Shown here piece by piece: positions 41,559 through 50,332 of a stretch of 64,000 bases of DNA. Numbering within the stretch: position 1 is the first letter of the stretch; each line of letters opens with the position of its first letter. Origin of the DNA: Aliiruegeria haliotis (GTDB taxonomy: Bacteria; Pseudomonadota; Alphaproteobacteria; Rhodobacterales; Rhodobacteraceae); the NCBI RefSeq assembly GCF_003003255.1, contig NZ_PVTD01000001.1:868001-932000 (forward strand). The letters are read 5' to 3'. The notes beneath the pieces are model-generated. The model was not told the DNA's origin and did not search any database. It saw only the letters and a list, made by a program, of their open reading frames with translations. A program made the position numbers and the translations under genes.

Positions 41559-42038
41559 ATGTCAGACAATCCACATCCGAAAGACACCGCCGACTTGGGC
41601 GCGGTACTGGCGCGGCTCGATGCGCAGGCGGCGCACATGAAACGGATAGAAGAGAAGATCGACCGGATGATGGGCCTCTACAACGCGCTCGGCTCGATCG
41701 CGGCAGGGGTCCCGCCCGGGCTGGTCGCGGCACTCCACGCGATGTCGCCCGCAGAGCATGTGGCGTTGCAGATGGTGCTCGACGGTCGCATCAACCGCGA
41801 AATCTCCGTGTGCCTCGACGTCTCCGAAGAGCGGGTGCAGGAATGGGTCGGATCTGTGATCCGCAAGCTGGAGGTCGAGTCTCGCGCGGCTGTCCGTGAC
41901 CTCATGCTGCCCGTGATGCGGATCATTCCCGCGGCTGAATACGAACGCGCCAGTGGTGGCATCCCGAAGGACTGGAACGACAAGTATGGTGTGCCCGGGG
42001 TGCCCGATCCGTACCGGACGATCTATCACCCGGACTGA
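41559..42038 (+). CDS. HTH (LuxR-like) DNA-binding protein of unknown role
   Basis: A 159-residue protein. Residues about 10-40 (LGAVLARLDAQAAHMKRIEE) look helical and could form a coiled coil. Residues about 62-111 resemble a LuxR/GerE helix-turn-helix: MSPAEHVALQMVLDGRINRE followed by VCLDVSEERVQEWVGSVIRK. There is no receiver or ligand-binding domain, and the C-terminal 40 residues are Pro- and Gly-rich. GGAGGAGCAG precedes the start. I infer a transcription regulator, target unknown. It is divergent from acnA. Confidence 0.6.
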   Translation: MSDNPHPKDTADLGAVLARLDAQAAHMKRIEEKIDRMMGLYNALGSIAAGVPPGLVAALHAMSPAEHVALQMVLDGRINREISVCLDVSEERVQEWVGSVIRKLEVESRAAVRDLMLPVMRIIPAAEYERASGGIPKDWNDKYGVPGVPDPYRTIYHPD

Positions 42039-42164
42039 CCCCCGCCCCGGATTGACCCCTTTGCCACGGGAAGACACTTCTCACGCATGCCCACAGAGTC
42101 TTGATTGGTTGTTGCAATGCACAGCCGCTAAGAGTGATGGGCACGGGCAAACGAAAGATGAGTC

Positions 42165-42878
42165 ATGAAGCGCAACACCTTACTGGCCGGCTTGTTCGCG
42201 GGCGCGGCGCTCCTCGGTGCAGTCGCCACGGCGGTGGCAGAGCCCCGCAACCTGGTGGTGGTCGAGCTCTTCACGTCACAGGGATGCTCGTCCTGCCCGC
42301 CGGCCGACGAGTTGCTGACGCGCATGGCCGCGCGCGATGATGTGCTGCCATTGGCGCTACATGTCGACTACTGGGACTACATCGGCTGGGCGGACAGTTT
42401 CGCCCGCCCGGAACATACCAAGCGGCAGAAGGCCTATGCCCATGTGGCCGGCAGCCGGACGATATACACGCCGCAGATGATCGTGTCCGGCGATGAGCAG
42501 ATCGTCGGCACCCGCCCGATGGAACTCGCCGATGCCATCATGAAACACGCAGCGTCCGGACCCATCGCCCGGGTTTCGGCCGAACGTGACGGCGACCGGC
42601 TACAGGTGGTGGTGCCTGCCGTCACCTTGCCCGGTGGCACCGCCGTGCTCCAACTCGTCCGCTTCATGCCCGAAAAGACGGTTCGGATCGATCGCGGTGA
42701 GAACCAGGGCAAGACGATCTCCTATTCCAACATCGTCACCGCCTGGGATGTGGTCGGCGAATGGTCGGGCGAAGCAGATCTTGTGGCGGAGGTGCCGGTT
42801 CCGGGGCCGGAGGCCGCCGCGGTGATCCTGCAGGCCGCAGGCCACGGCCGGATCCTCGGTGCGGCCCGAGTAGACTGA
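42165..42878 (+). CDS. DUF1223 thioredoxin-like periplasmic protein
   Basis: A 237-residue exported protein with a signal peptide ending near AVATAVA. The mature start holds the DUF1223 thioredoxin-fold signature VVELFTSQGCSSCPPADELL with C41 and C44, then LALHVDYWDYIGW and YTPQMIVSG. The CxxC suggests a redox or copper-related role, but the family is uncharacterised. The gene ends 4 bp from the convergent acyltransferase. Confidence 0.85.
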   Translation: MKRNTLLAGLFAGAALLGAVATAVAEPRNLVVVELFTSQGCSSCPPADELLTRMAARDDVLPLALHVDYWDYIGWADSFARPEHTKRQKAYAHVAGSRTIYTPQMIVSGDEQIVGTRPMELADAIMKHAASGPIARVSAERDGDRLQVVVPAVTLPGGTAVLQLVRFMPEKTVRIDRGENQGKTISYSNIVTAWDVVGEWSGEADLVAEVPVPGPEAAAVILQAAGHGRILGAARVD

Positions 42879-42882
42879 ACCG

Positions 42883-43848
42883 CTAGCGGGATTTCTGTCG
42901 GGTGGATTGCGCGGCCGGGTGAAGGTCCGGCGCTGCGCCTGCGCCCTTGTTCCATTTGCGTTTCCAACGACGATGCGTCCAGAACCATTGCCCGGGATTC
43001 TCCCGAACCCTGGTTTCCAGCGCCGCGTTGTATGCAAGTGTCATGGTCCGGGGGTCGCTGTGCGGGATCTCGGCGTCAACCTCGACCGTGAAATCCAGCC
43101 CGTTGTTCGCGCGGGTCGCAAAGACGGGCACCAGGGCGGCGTCGAATTTCAAGGCCATCTCTGCCGCCGAAAGGCTGGTCATCGCCGGCTTCCCGAGGAA
43201 GGGCAGGTCCTCGCCCTTGCCAATATAGATATCGTTCAGCAGCATCGCGATGCCGCCGCCCCGCAGGTAGTCCACGAATCCCTTGGTGCCGCTGCGCCCG
43301 GTCGGAAACACCGGCCCGCCACCGGGGATCTGAAGCGTCTCGATGTAGTGGGCGTTGAAGTAGGGGTTCTTCATCGGGCGATAGATCCCGCCGACGGTAT
43401 AGCCGCGGGCAATCAGGCAACCCCGCGCCGCCTCGTAGTTCCCATAGTGGCCGGACAGCAGGATGACGGTTCGGCCCTTTTTACGCGCCGCTTCGAGATC
43501 CGCGAGCCCGTCGCCCGCCGGTTCGATCCGCGCGGATCGGGCGGCAAGTTCATCGCTGGAATAGTTCTCGATCAGGACCCGACCGGTGTTGTCTGCCGAC
43601 TGGCGGGCAATGTCCTTGCGATCCGCGTCCGCCATGTCGGGGAAGATGTAGTCGAGGTTTTCCTCGATCCGCCGATAGTGGCCCGCCAGGGGCGCAATTG
43701 CGGAGCGTGCCAGAGCGCCAAATGCAGGGATCCGGGCGCTGTAGGGCAGGCGGCGGGCCGACCAGATCATCGCCCGCAGGGAACGGTCCTGGAGCCAGTC
43801 GCCGGTGCTGCCGCCGGTTCCCGGCTCTTTCTGAATGCTTGTCGCCAT
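42883..43848 (-). CDS. Lipid A biosynthesis lauroyl/myristoyl acyltransferase
   Basis: A 321-residue inner-membrane enzyme of the LpxL/LpxM family that adds a secondary acyl chain to Kdo-lipid A. It shows the HxxxxE catalytic motif in LLSGHYGNYEAARG, GIYRPMKNPYFN, and IAMLLNDIYIGKGEDLPFLG, with the late FWTHRRWKRKW. The start at 43848 has CGAGGGG upstream; the longer frame to 44019 runs through non-coding sequence. The substrate chain length cannot be read. Confidence 0.88.
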   Translation of the reverse strand: MATSIQKEPGTGGSTGDWLQDRSLRAMIWSARRLPYSARIPAFGALARSAIAPLAGHYRRIEENLDYIFPDMADADRKDIARQSADNTGRVLIENYSSDELAARSARIEPAGDGLADLEAARKKGRTVILLSGHYGNYEAARGCLIARGYTVGGIYRPMKNPYFNAHYIETLQIPGGGPVFPTGRSGTKGFVDYLRGGGIAMLLNDIYIGKGEDLPFLGKPAMTSLSAAEMALKFDAALVPVFATRANNGLDFTVEVDAEIPHSDPRTMTLAYNAALETRVRENPGQWFWTHRRWKRKWNKGAGAAPDLHPAAQSTRQKSR

Positions 43849-44197
43849 GGCCCCTCGCTTGTGGGGGAGACATAGGGCCAGCGGCGTCCGATCACAAGCC
43901 GGGCGCGGCCCTGGATCATCGCGGCAACTCTCGGATACGCCCGGGCAGGGCGCATTCCGGATGGAAGTTCCGGTCAACCAAGTGCTGTTGCAGTTGGGGG
44001 CAACCGGGGGCTGGCGCAAAAAAAGGAAGGGAGTGGCCGACTATTGACGTGGCGCCTTGTCCCGCTGCGCCGCTGTCCCGTCCAAGCCTCTGGCTCGTTG
44101 CCACCGGCTACACACCGTGCCGGCGGCTGGCGAGCCGTGCGGTGTCGCACTGCTGAAAATGTCATGCCCCCGGGCTGTGGTACCGGCGACCTTTCGA
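43849..44197. other. Intergenic region between fliG and the lipid A acyltransferase
   Basis: About 350 bp with no recognisable gene, RNA or strong terminator. A stretch of seven A lies near 44020. It must hold the acyltransferase promoter. Confidence 0.45.
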
Positions 44198-45304
44198 TCA
44201 TTCGTCCTCCGCAACCAGCAGAAGTTCCCCGGCCTCCACCAGCCGTCGGATCTCTCCCACAACGGCGGCCATTGCGTCCTCGCCATCGCTTTCCTTGACC
44301 GCGCCGACCTCTTCGATTTCCTCGCGCAGACTGTCGGCCATCCGCTTGGACATGTTGTTCAGCACATAGTCCCGCGCGTCCTTAGTTGTGGCGTCCTGAC
44401 CGGCATAGGCGAGGGCCATCACGAGCACGCTTTGATCGATCCCGCGGGCAATGCGTGGAATGTCACGCGGCGTGATGCGCGCGGGCACATTCGCAAAGGT
44501 GAAGATTGCGCGACGGACTTCGGCGGCGAATTCGGCATCGGCCTCGTCGAGGCCCTCAAGCACGTCATCGCGGGTTGCCGCGCGGCTGGAATTAAGGATC
44601 GCACCGACCCGTTGCACCGGCCCCTCCTCGAAGGCCGAAACCGGCTCGGCATCAAGTTGTGCCGCCAGAGACAGGCCGATTCGGCGCACGGTTTCGGGCT
44701 CGACCCGCCCGGTTCGGGAGATCGCGTAGGACAGCTCCCGCGCACGCGGACCGGGAAGCTGGCCGAGCAACTCGGCAGCGAGCGACACGGACAACTTCGA
44801 TAGCAAAACCGCCCCCACCTCGGTGCTCTCCTCCTCCAGCACCCGCACGAGGCGAGGCGCCTCAAGCCCGGCCAGCCGTTTCCATGGATCGCCGCGCGCC
44901 GCAACGCCCGCCTCCCGGCGAAGACGTGCCGCAGTCGCGGGGCTCAGGCAGGTGTCGAGCGCGCCGAGTGCCCCTTCGATGCCGCCGGGAAAGGTCAGAC
45001 CGATGGAATCCATTTCTTCCGCGAACTCGGCGACAACAGCCCCGAGCGTATCCCGGTCGACCGTGCGCATTGCGCCGATTTCGGTTGTCAGGAGTTCCTG
45101 CAGGTCGTCGGGCAGGTTGTCGAGCGGGACCTTCACCCCCTCGTGGACCAGAAGCTGCACGATCACTGCAGCCTTCTGCCGTCGCGACAACGACATTCTG
45201 GCGGTTGGTGGCGGAGAGGGAATTGAACCGGGCCCGTTCAGCGCCGGCAAGGGCGCAAGGCCGGGCAACCCGGCCATGGGAATGGGAGCGATAGGGGTGT
45301 CCAC
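44198..45304 (-). CDS. fliG: Flagellar motor switch protein FliG
   Basis: A 368-residue protein matching FliG along its length: LSRRQKAAVIVQLLVHEGV at the start, the middle armadillo part with VGAVLLSKLSVSLAAELLGQLP, and the C-terminal VRRAIFTFANVPARITPRDIP and NNMSKRMADSLREEIEE. It is part of the rotor ring and touches the stator MotA. The first 36 residues are an extra Pro- and Gly-rich segment. The start appears to be GTG at 45304, with GGAG nine bases upstream. No other flagellar gene is in the window. Confidence 0.88.
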   Translation of the reverse strand: MDTPIAPIPMAGLPGLAPLPALNGPGSIPSPPPTARMSLSRRQKAAVIVQLLVHEGVKVPLDNLPDDLQELLTTEIGAMRTVDRDTLGAVVAEFAEEMDSIGLTFPGGIEGALGALDTCLSPATAARLRREAGVAARGDPWKRLAGLEAPRLVRVLEEESTEVGAVLLSKLSVSLAAELLGQLPGPRARELSYAISRTGRVEPETVRRIGLSLAAQLDAEPVSAFEEGPVQRVGAILNSSRAATRDDVLEGLDEADAEFAAEVRRAIFTFANVPARITPRDIPRIARGIDQSVLVMALAYAGQDATTKDARDYVLNNMSKRMADSLREEIEEVGAVKESDGEDAMAAVVGEIRRLVEAGELLLVAEDE

Positions 45305-45408
45305 GAAGAACTCCGAATGGTCTGCGACCGCGACCCTAGAAGTCCCGTCTTAAGACGCGGTTACCCCGAGAGGAAACCGCGCCCCGGTGGTTTCGTGTTC
45401 CCGACCTG

Positions 45409-45582
45409 TCAGCTTGTGGTCAGCTTCACGCAGCTGCCCGACTGGGCATCGTAGGCATGCCCGTCAGGGCACTGGCTTGCCGTCTCGTCTATGTGACGCC
45501 AGCCGCAACCTTCGGCAATGGCGAGCGAGGGCAGGGCGGCGAGGCAGACTGCGGCCAGGGCAGTCTTGAACGTCGTGGTCAT
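45409..45582 (-). CDS. Small secreted cysteine-containing protein
   Basis: A 57-residue protein with a signal peptide (about 23 residues, FKTALAAVCLAALPSLAIA) and a mature peptide of about 34 residues, with cysteines in EGCGW, SQCPD and SGSCV. The pattern CPDG-x-x-YD-x-x-SGSC resembles a short chitin-binding-like or EGF-like knot, but no family is certain. AGGGAG precedes the start. It lies downstream of purB on the same strand, 230 bp away, with a hairpin between. Confidence 0.6.
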   Translation of the reverse strand: MTTTFKTALAAVCLAALPSLAIAEGCGWRHIDETASQCPDGHAYDAQSGSCVKLTTS

Positions 45583-45774
45583 GAGGATCTCCCTGTTCGT
45601 GCGTGTAACAAAGGTAGCACGAATTGGCGCCGGCCCAAAAAACAATGTTCCGGCACCCGGCGCGGCAGGAAGGCGTCGGTGGTCCATGCGGATTGACGTG
45701 GTGCAAAATCGGGTGGCGCGGTCGGGGCCGGGGCGCCAGCGGGATGCGCCTTTCGCACTCCCGCAGGACGGGAT

Positions 45775-45803
45775 GGGGATCGTCGCGAAACGCGACGCCC
45801 CCA
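45775..45803 (-). terminator. Hairpin downstream of purB
   Basis: A 7-bp perfect stem (cgtcgcg, cgcgacg at 45781-45797, 3-nt loop AAA), extended by gggg/cccc with a small internal loop. No T run follows, so termination is only inferred. Confidence 0.45.
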
Positions 45804-45815
45804 TCGTCCTGTTGG

Positions 45816-47123
45816 TCACTCCTCGCCGAAGACGCGGGCGAAGATCGTGTCGACGTTCTTGGTGTGATAGCCGAGATCGAACTTTTCTTCGATCTCCTCT
45901 GCGGATAGCACGGCCAGAACGTCGGCATCCCCAAGCAGTTCTTCCTTGAAATCCTTGCCTTCTTCCCAGACCTTCATCGCGTTGCGCTGCACCAGCCGGT
46001 AGCTGTCCTCCCGGCTCACGCCTGCCTGCGTCAGCGCCAGCAGGACCCGCTGGGACATCACCAGACCACGGAACTTGTTCATGTTGGCGAGCATGTTCTC
46101 GGGGTAGACGACCAGTTTGTCGATCACCGTGGTCAGGCGTGCCAGCGCGAAATCGAGCGTGATTGTTGCATCCGGACCGATGTTTCGCTCCACCGAGGAG
46201 TGGGAGATATCGCGCTCGTGCCAGAGCGCCACATTCTCCATCGCCGGCACAACCGCCATGCGAACGAGGCGGGCGAGCCCCGTGAGGTTTTCCGTCAGCA
46301 CCGGGTTGCGCTTGTGCGGCATCGCGGAGGAGCCCTTCTGGCCCTTTGAAAAGAACTCCTCGGCTTCCAGGACCTCCGTCCGCTGCATGTGACGGATCTC
46401 GGTCGCGATGTTCTCGATCGAGGATGCAACAACGCCGAGCGTCGCAAAAAAGGCAGCGTGGCGGTCGCGCGGGATCACCTGGGTGGAGATCGGCTCGGGC
46501 ACAAGGCCCATCTGCGCGCAGACATGCTCCTCCACCGCGGGATCGATATTGGCGAAAGTGCCAACGGCGCCGGAGATGGCACCGGTCGCGATCTCGGCAC
46601 GTGCGTCGCGCAGGCGGGAGAGGTTGCGGTCCATCTCTGCGTAGAAACGCGCAAACGTCAGCCCCATGGTCGTGGGTTCGGCGTGGATGCCGTGGGACCG
46701 GCCGATGCGCACGGTGTCCTTGTGCTCGTAGGCGCGGCGCTTCAGGGCAGCCAGCAGCTTTTCCACATCGGCGATCAGGATGTCGGCGGCGCGGGTAAGC
46801 TGGACGTTGAAACAGGTGTCCAGCACGTCGGACGAGGTCATCCCCTGATGCACAAAACGGGCCTCGTCGTTGCCGATGATCTCGGCCAGGTGGGTCAGGA
46901 AGGCAATGACGTCATGCTTGGTGATGGCCTCGATCTCGTCAATCCGGGCCACGTCGAACTCCACGTCCTTCGCCTTCCAGACGGCTTCGGCGTTCTCCTT
47001 CGGGATCACCCCCAGCCCGGCCTGGGCGTCGCAGGCATGGGCCTCGATCTCGTACCAGATGCGGAACTTGGTCTCGGGCGACCAGATTGCAACCATTTCG
47101 GGGCGGGAATAGCGAGGGATCAT
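45816..47123 (-). CDS. purB: Adenylosuccinate lyase
   Basis: A 435-residue enzyme that acts twice in purine synthesis, splitting SAICAR and adenylosuccinate to release fumarate. The lyase signature GSSAMPHKRNPVLTENL is present. HQGMTSSDVLDTCFNVQL, GRSHGIHAEPTTMG and SHSSVERNIGPDATITLD also fit. The start at 47123 (MIPRYSRPEMVAIWS) is the conserved one; a longer frame to 47297 overlaps the divergent gene region. Confidence 0.97.
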   Translation of the reverse strand: MIPRYSRPEMVAIWSPETKFRIWYEIEAHACDAQAGLGVIPKENAEAVWKAKDVEFDVARIDEIEAITKHDVIAFLTHLAEIIGNDEARFVHQGMTSSDVLDTCFNVQLTRAADILIADVEKLLAALKRRAYEHKDTVRIGRSHGIHAEPTTMGLTFARFYAEMDRNLSRLRDARAEIATGAISGAVGTFANIDPAVEEHVCAQMGLVPEPISTQVIPRDRHAAFFATLGVVASSIENIATEIRHMQRTEVLEAEEFFSKGQKGSSAMPHKRNPVLTENLTGLARLVRMAVVPAMENVALWHERDISHSSVERNIGPDATITLDFALARLTTVIDKLVVYPENMLANMNKFRGLVMSQRVLLALTQAGVSREDSYRLVQRNAMKVWEEGKDFKEELLGDADVLAVLSAEEIEEKFDLGYHTKNVDTIFARVFGEE

Positions 47124-47217
47124 GCGGGCGCCTTTTGCGTTGGTGTTGTCACCGGAAATCGCGCGCTTCATACCCAAGGGCAACGAAGGCGGCAAGCAAG
47201 GGAAGGTCGCAGAGCAG

Positions 47218-47649
47218 ATGACGCAGATCGACAGGCTCGAACTCGCAGACCTTTCGGGGACATGGATCCTGGACCGAGACATCGCGGACGCCCGCACAGG
47301 GCAGCGCCAGCGGTTGACCGGAACCGCCGAGTTTGCCGCCCGGGACGGCGGTCTGGACTATTTCGAGACCGGTCGGTTGGTTTTGCCCGGCGGGCAGAAC
47401 CTGACGGCGACGCGACGTTACCTGTGGCGCGTGAGGCAGGGCGGCCGGGTGGAGGTCCTGTTCGAAGATGGCCGCTATTTTCACAGCTTTACGTTCGGGG
47501 AAGCCGCGCCGAAGGCCCATCACTGGTGTGATCCCGACGATTACCGGGTTTCCTATGACTTCAGTGCATGGCCGGTCTGGTCCAGCCGGTGGAGCGTCAA
47601 CGGGCCGCGCAAGGAATACGTGATGTATAGCCGCTATTCCCGCTCGTGA
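47218..47649 (+). CDS. DUF6314-family protein
   Basis: A 143-residue cytoplasmic protein with the DUF6314 pattern: LSGTWILDRDI near the start, then RYLWRV, VLFEDGRYFHSF, HHWCDPDDYRVSYDFSAWPV and the C-terminal WSVNGPRKEYVMYSRY. It is predicted to be a small beta-barrel of unknown function. The start at 47218 is preferred to the frame from 47122, which would overlap the purB start. It is followed by bioY, 71 bp away. Confidence 0.75.
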   Translation: MTQIDRLELADLSGTWILDRDIADARTGQRQRLTGTAEFAARDGGLDYFETGRLVLPGGQNLTATRRYLWRVRQGGRVEVLFEDGRYFHSFTFGEAAPKAHHWCDPDDYRVSYDFSAWPVWSSRWSVNGPRKEYVMYSRYSRS

Positions 47650-47720
47650 CCTTGCGTCGTGCGGGCGATTGCTGCATTTCAGGGGGCGACACGATCAAAA
47701 CCGATGAGGAGACCGGGGAC

Positions 47721-48326
47721 ATGGCCCAGGCAACTTTCGACAAGGTACTCGTAGAAGGCTTCGGCCCCAGCGAGGGCAGCGCCCTGCGCATCAAGCAGGC
47801 CGTTCTGGTGGTTCTGGGCATCGCGCTCCTGACCGTCGCGGCGCAGATCAAGTTCCCGGTTCCCGGCTCGCCGGTTCCGGTGAACCTCGGCACATTTGCC
47901 GTGCTGACCATTGGCGCCGCCTACGGCCCGCGTCTCGGCCTTGCGACCATCATCGCCTACATGGGCATCGGTGCCCTGGGCTTCGACATCTTCGCGGGCT
48001 CTTCGGCTGAATCGAACGGCCTTACCTACATGATGGGTGGCACGGGCGGTTACCTCGTCGGCTACGTGATGGCCGTCGCTGCCCTGGGCTGGTTCGCACG
48101 CCTTGGCTGGGACCGTTCCGCACCGAAAATGGCCGTCGTCATGCTGGTCGGCAACGCACTGATCTACATCCCCGGCCTGCTGTGGCTTGGCCAGCTCTAT
48201 GGCTGGGACCAGCCGATCCTTGCATGGGGTCTCACACCCTTCGTCGTCGGCGACCTTCTGAAGCTGGCGCTGGCTGCCCTGCTGCTGCCGAGTGTCTGGA
48301 AGCTGGTGGGCAAGGCCCGCGGCTGA
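47721..48326 (+). CDS. bioY: Biotin transporter BioY (ECF S component)
   Basis: A 201-residue membrane protein of about six helices that binds and imports biotin. It shows the family blocks FPVPGSPVPVNLGTFAVLTI, GARLG-like GAAYGPRLGLATIIAYMGIG, and GGTGGYLVGYVMAVAALGWF. No bioM/bioN energising subunits lie beside it; stand-alone BioY can transport biotin in some alphaproteobacteria. GAGGAGA precedes the start, and a terminator follows. Confidence 0.92.
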   Translation: MAQATFDKVLVEGFGPSEGSALRIKQAVLVVLGIALLTVAAQIKFPVPGSPVPVNLGTFAVLTIGAAYGPRLGLATIIAYMGIGALGFDIFAGSSAESNGLTYMMGGTGGYLVGYVMAVAALGWFARLGWDRSAPKMAVVMLVGNALIYIPGLLWLGQLYGWDQPILAWGLTPFVVGDLLKLALAALLLPSVWKLVGKARG

Positions 48327-48347
48327 TCACACGCCAAATCAACCGTG

Positions 48348-48379
48348 AAGAGCGCGGCCCTCGGGCGGCGCTCTTTTTC
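48348..48379 (+). terminator. Terminator of bioY
   Basis: Stem aagagcgc (48348-48355) and gcgctctt (48368-48375) followed by TTT, 22 bp after the bioY stop. Confidence 0.8.
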
Positions 48380-48465
48380 GTTGCGCCGACAGAACCATCG
48401 GGCAACCATCGCCCGGTTGCACCCTGCACCGGGGCAAGTGCCCTGAGCCCTGCGAGCCTGCCGCC

Positions 48466-49317
48466 ATGCGCCTGTTTCTGCTGACCGCCCTAGTCATGAC
48501 CGCCTTTGCGGCGAACTCGATGCTGAACCGGGCCGCGCTGGCGATGGACCTGGCCGATCCCGTCGGCTTCGCAGCCATCCGCGTCGCATCGGGGTGCGCC
48601 ATGCTGGCGGTTCTGTTGTTCTGCGGCCCGTCGCGGCCACGAACGCTGGCACGGCCGAACCTGATCGCCGTGAGCGGACTGACCCTCTACCTGTTGGGGT
48701 TCTCCTTCGCGTACACCTCGCTGGACACGGGCCTTGGGGCGTTGATCCTCTTCGGTGGCGTGCAGGTGACCATGTTCCTCGCCGGACTTGCCGCAGGAGA
48801 GAGCATTCCACGCAGACGCTGGCTGGGCATGGGGGTCTCGATGTGCGGGCTGGCGCTTTTGCTCTGGCCGGGAGAAGGGGGGCGGCTGCCGATCGCGGGA
48901 GCCGTGCTCATGGCCGCTGCGGCCCTCGGCTGGGGGCTTTATTCATTTGTCGGACGGCGTGTCGCGCACCCCCTTCCCGCAACCTTCTGGAACTTTGTCT
49001 ACGCGTTGCCATTTGTGGCGCTTGCCTGGCTGCTGACGGGCACCGGCCAAAAGGTCCAGCCGGCCGGGATCGCGCTGGCCTGTGCATCGGGCGCGCTGGC
49101 ATCGGGGCTGGGATATGCGCTCTGGTACGCCATTCTGCCCCGGTTGGGGAGCAGCACGGCCGCGTTGGCACAGCTGTCTGTCCCGGTGATCGCCGCTGCC
49201 ATGGGGCTTGTCTTCCTGGGAGAGGCTATCAGCCTGCAAATGGTCCTCGCTGCAGGGCTTGTGCTCGGGGGTATCTGGGCGGGGATCACACCGCAGCGTG
49301 CGGCCGAGCAGCGCTGA
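48466..49317 (+). CDS. EamA/DMT-family permease
   Basis: A 283-residue inner-membrane protein with about ten hydrophobic segments in two EamA repeats; the C-terminal VIAAAMGLVFLGEAISLQ is typical of the second repeat. Its substrate is unknown. It is unrelated in neighbours to the permease at 1630. It ends 3 bp from the convergent transglycosylase gene. Confidence 0.83.
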   Translation: MRLFLLTALVMTAFAANSMLNRAALAMDLADPVGFAAIRVASGCAMLAVLLFCGPSRPRTLARPNLIAVSGLTLYLLGFSFAYTSLDTGLGALILFGGVQVTMFLAGLAAGESIPRRRWLGMGVSMCGLALLLWPGEGGRLPIAGAVLMAAAALGWGLYSFVGRRVAHPLPATFWNFVYALPFVALAWLLTGTGQKVQPAGIALACASGALASGLGYALWYAILPRLGSSTAALAQLSVPVIAAAMGLVFLGEAISLQMVLAAGLVLGGIWAGITPQRAAEQR

Positions 49318-49320
49318 CCG

Positions 49321-49818
49321 CTACCCAGGTCGCAATCCCGTTTCCACCAGCATCCCGCGCCGTTTGGCTTCGTAGTAGTAACCGCGCGAATACCAGTAGA
49401 CGGCCTTGTCATGGCTGCCGTCCGATAGCAACCACGCGCCGCGCAGGTACTTCACCGCATATTTCAGGTTGGTTTCGGCATCCAGCAATTCGCCCGGAGG
49501 TCCCCGGTGCCCCATCGTGCGCGCGGTTTGCGGCAGGATCTGCATGAGCCCGTAATACGGCCCGTTGCGGGCGCCCGGGCGATGCGTGCTTTCGCGGATG
49601 ACCACGCGATGCACCAGTTCCACCGGGACATCGTAGAGCGACGCGTAGCGGTTGATCAGCAGGCGAAGCTCCGGCGTTTCGTTGGGATATAGGGGCAACT
49701 CGTCTTCGGTCAGGAAGCGGCTGGCCTGTGCACCGGACGTGCCTGCATCCCGGCCTCCGGAGCAGGCGGCGAGCATGAAGACGCAGGCGGCGATCAATAT
49801 GGAGCGGATTGCGAACAT
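49321..49818 (-). CDS. Lipoprotein lytic transglycosylase (SLT domain)
   Basis: A 165-residue lipoprotein. The lipobox MLAAC places the lipidated cysteine at residue 19. The SLT domain carries the catalytic glutamate E76 in VVIRESTHRPGARNGPYYGLMQI, with the later NLKYAVKYLRG and AVYWYSRGYY. It cleaves peptidoglycan glycan strands, making 1,6-anhydro ends, probably at the outer membrane. AGGAAGG precedes the start at 49818. Confidence 0.9.
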   Translation of the reverse strand: MFAIRSILIAACVFMLAACSGGRDAGTSGAQASRFLTEDELPLYPNETPELRLLINRYASLYDVPVELVHRVVIRESTHRPGARNGPYYGLMQILPQTARTMGHRGPPGELLDAETNLKYAVKYLRGAWLLSDGSHDKAVYWYSRGYYYEAKRRGMLVETGLRPG

Positions 49819-49936
49819 CGAACCTTCCTGATTGCTCCACAAGTCCTACTTGCCGACCCGCGAACGCTCAACAGCCAGGATTGGAAAATCCTCCCTTGAG
49901 GTTCTCAGCAAGGCCCGTCATATAGCGGTACCGGAT

Positions 49937-50013
49937 CGGGGCGTAGCGCAGCCTGGTAGCGCGACGGTTTTGGGTACCGTAGGTCGCAAGTTCGAATCTT
50001 GCCGTCCCGACCA
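49937..50013 (+). tRNA. tRNA-Pro (anticodon UGG)
   Basis: A 77-nt cloverleaf. The acceptor arm CGGGGCG pairs with CGTCCCG. The anticodon stem ACGGT/ACCGT holds the loop TTTGGGT with anticodon TGG. The T-loop is TTCGAAT, and CCA is encoded at 50011-50013. It reads proline codons CCN. It sits 118 bp upstream of, and divergent from, the transglycosylase. Confidence 0.95.
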
Positions 50014-50332
50014 CTTCGGAAACACAGCAATGCACGGCAGGAGCGGCCGCTGCCCTGCCACGAGTGCAGGCGAGGTTTTGCCGCACCTGCCGGGTGGTTC
50101 GATTCGGCGCGTCCGATCCTGAAGCGGGTTCGGCGGCAGGACCCTGCCGGAACGCTGCCAGCGCGGGCATGTCAATCGCCATGTGCGCGGCTGAGCTTCG
50201 CCGGTCTCGTCTGAGGAAAACGCGTCGAGGTGAACGGCACGCCTGGTCTCCGCGACACCCCTGCAAGGGAACGCAAAAAAAGAGCCCACGGAAATCCGCA
50301 GGCCCTTCCAGTATCGGGATATTGCCCGACGG
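50014..50332. other. Intergenic region between tRNA-Pro and livM
   Basis: About 320 bp holding the livM terminator at 50275-50305. I see no other gene or RNA. Confidence 0.5.
50275..50305 (-). terminator. Terminator of the liv operon
   Basis: Stem gcccacgg (50284-50291) with ccgcaggc (50296-50303), two wobble pairs, followed on the minus strand by a run of seven T (A at 50275-50281). It lies about 28 bp after the livM stop. Confidence 0.75.
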
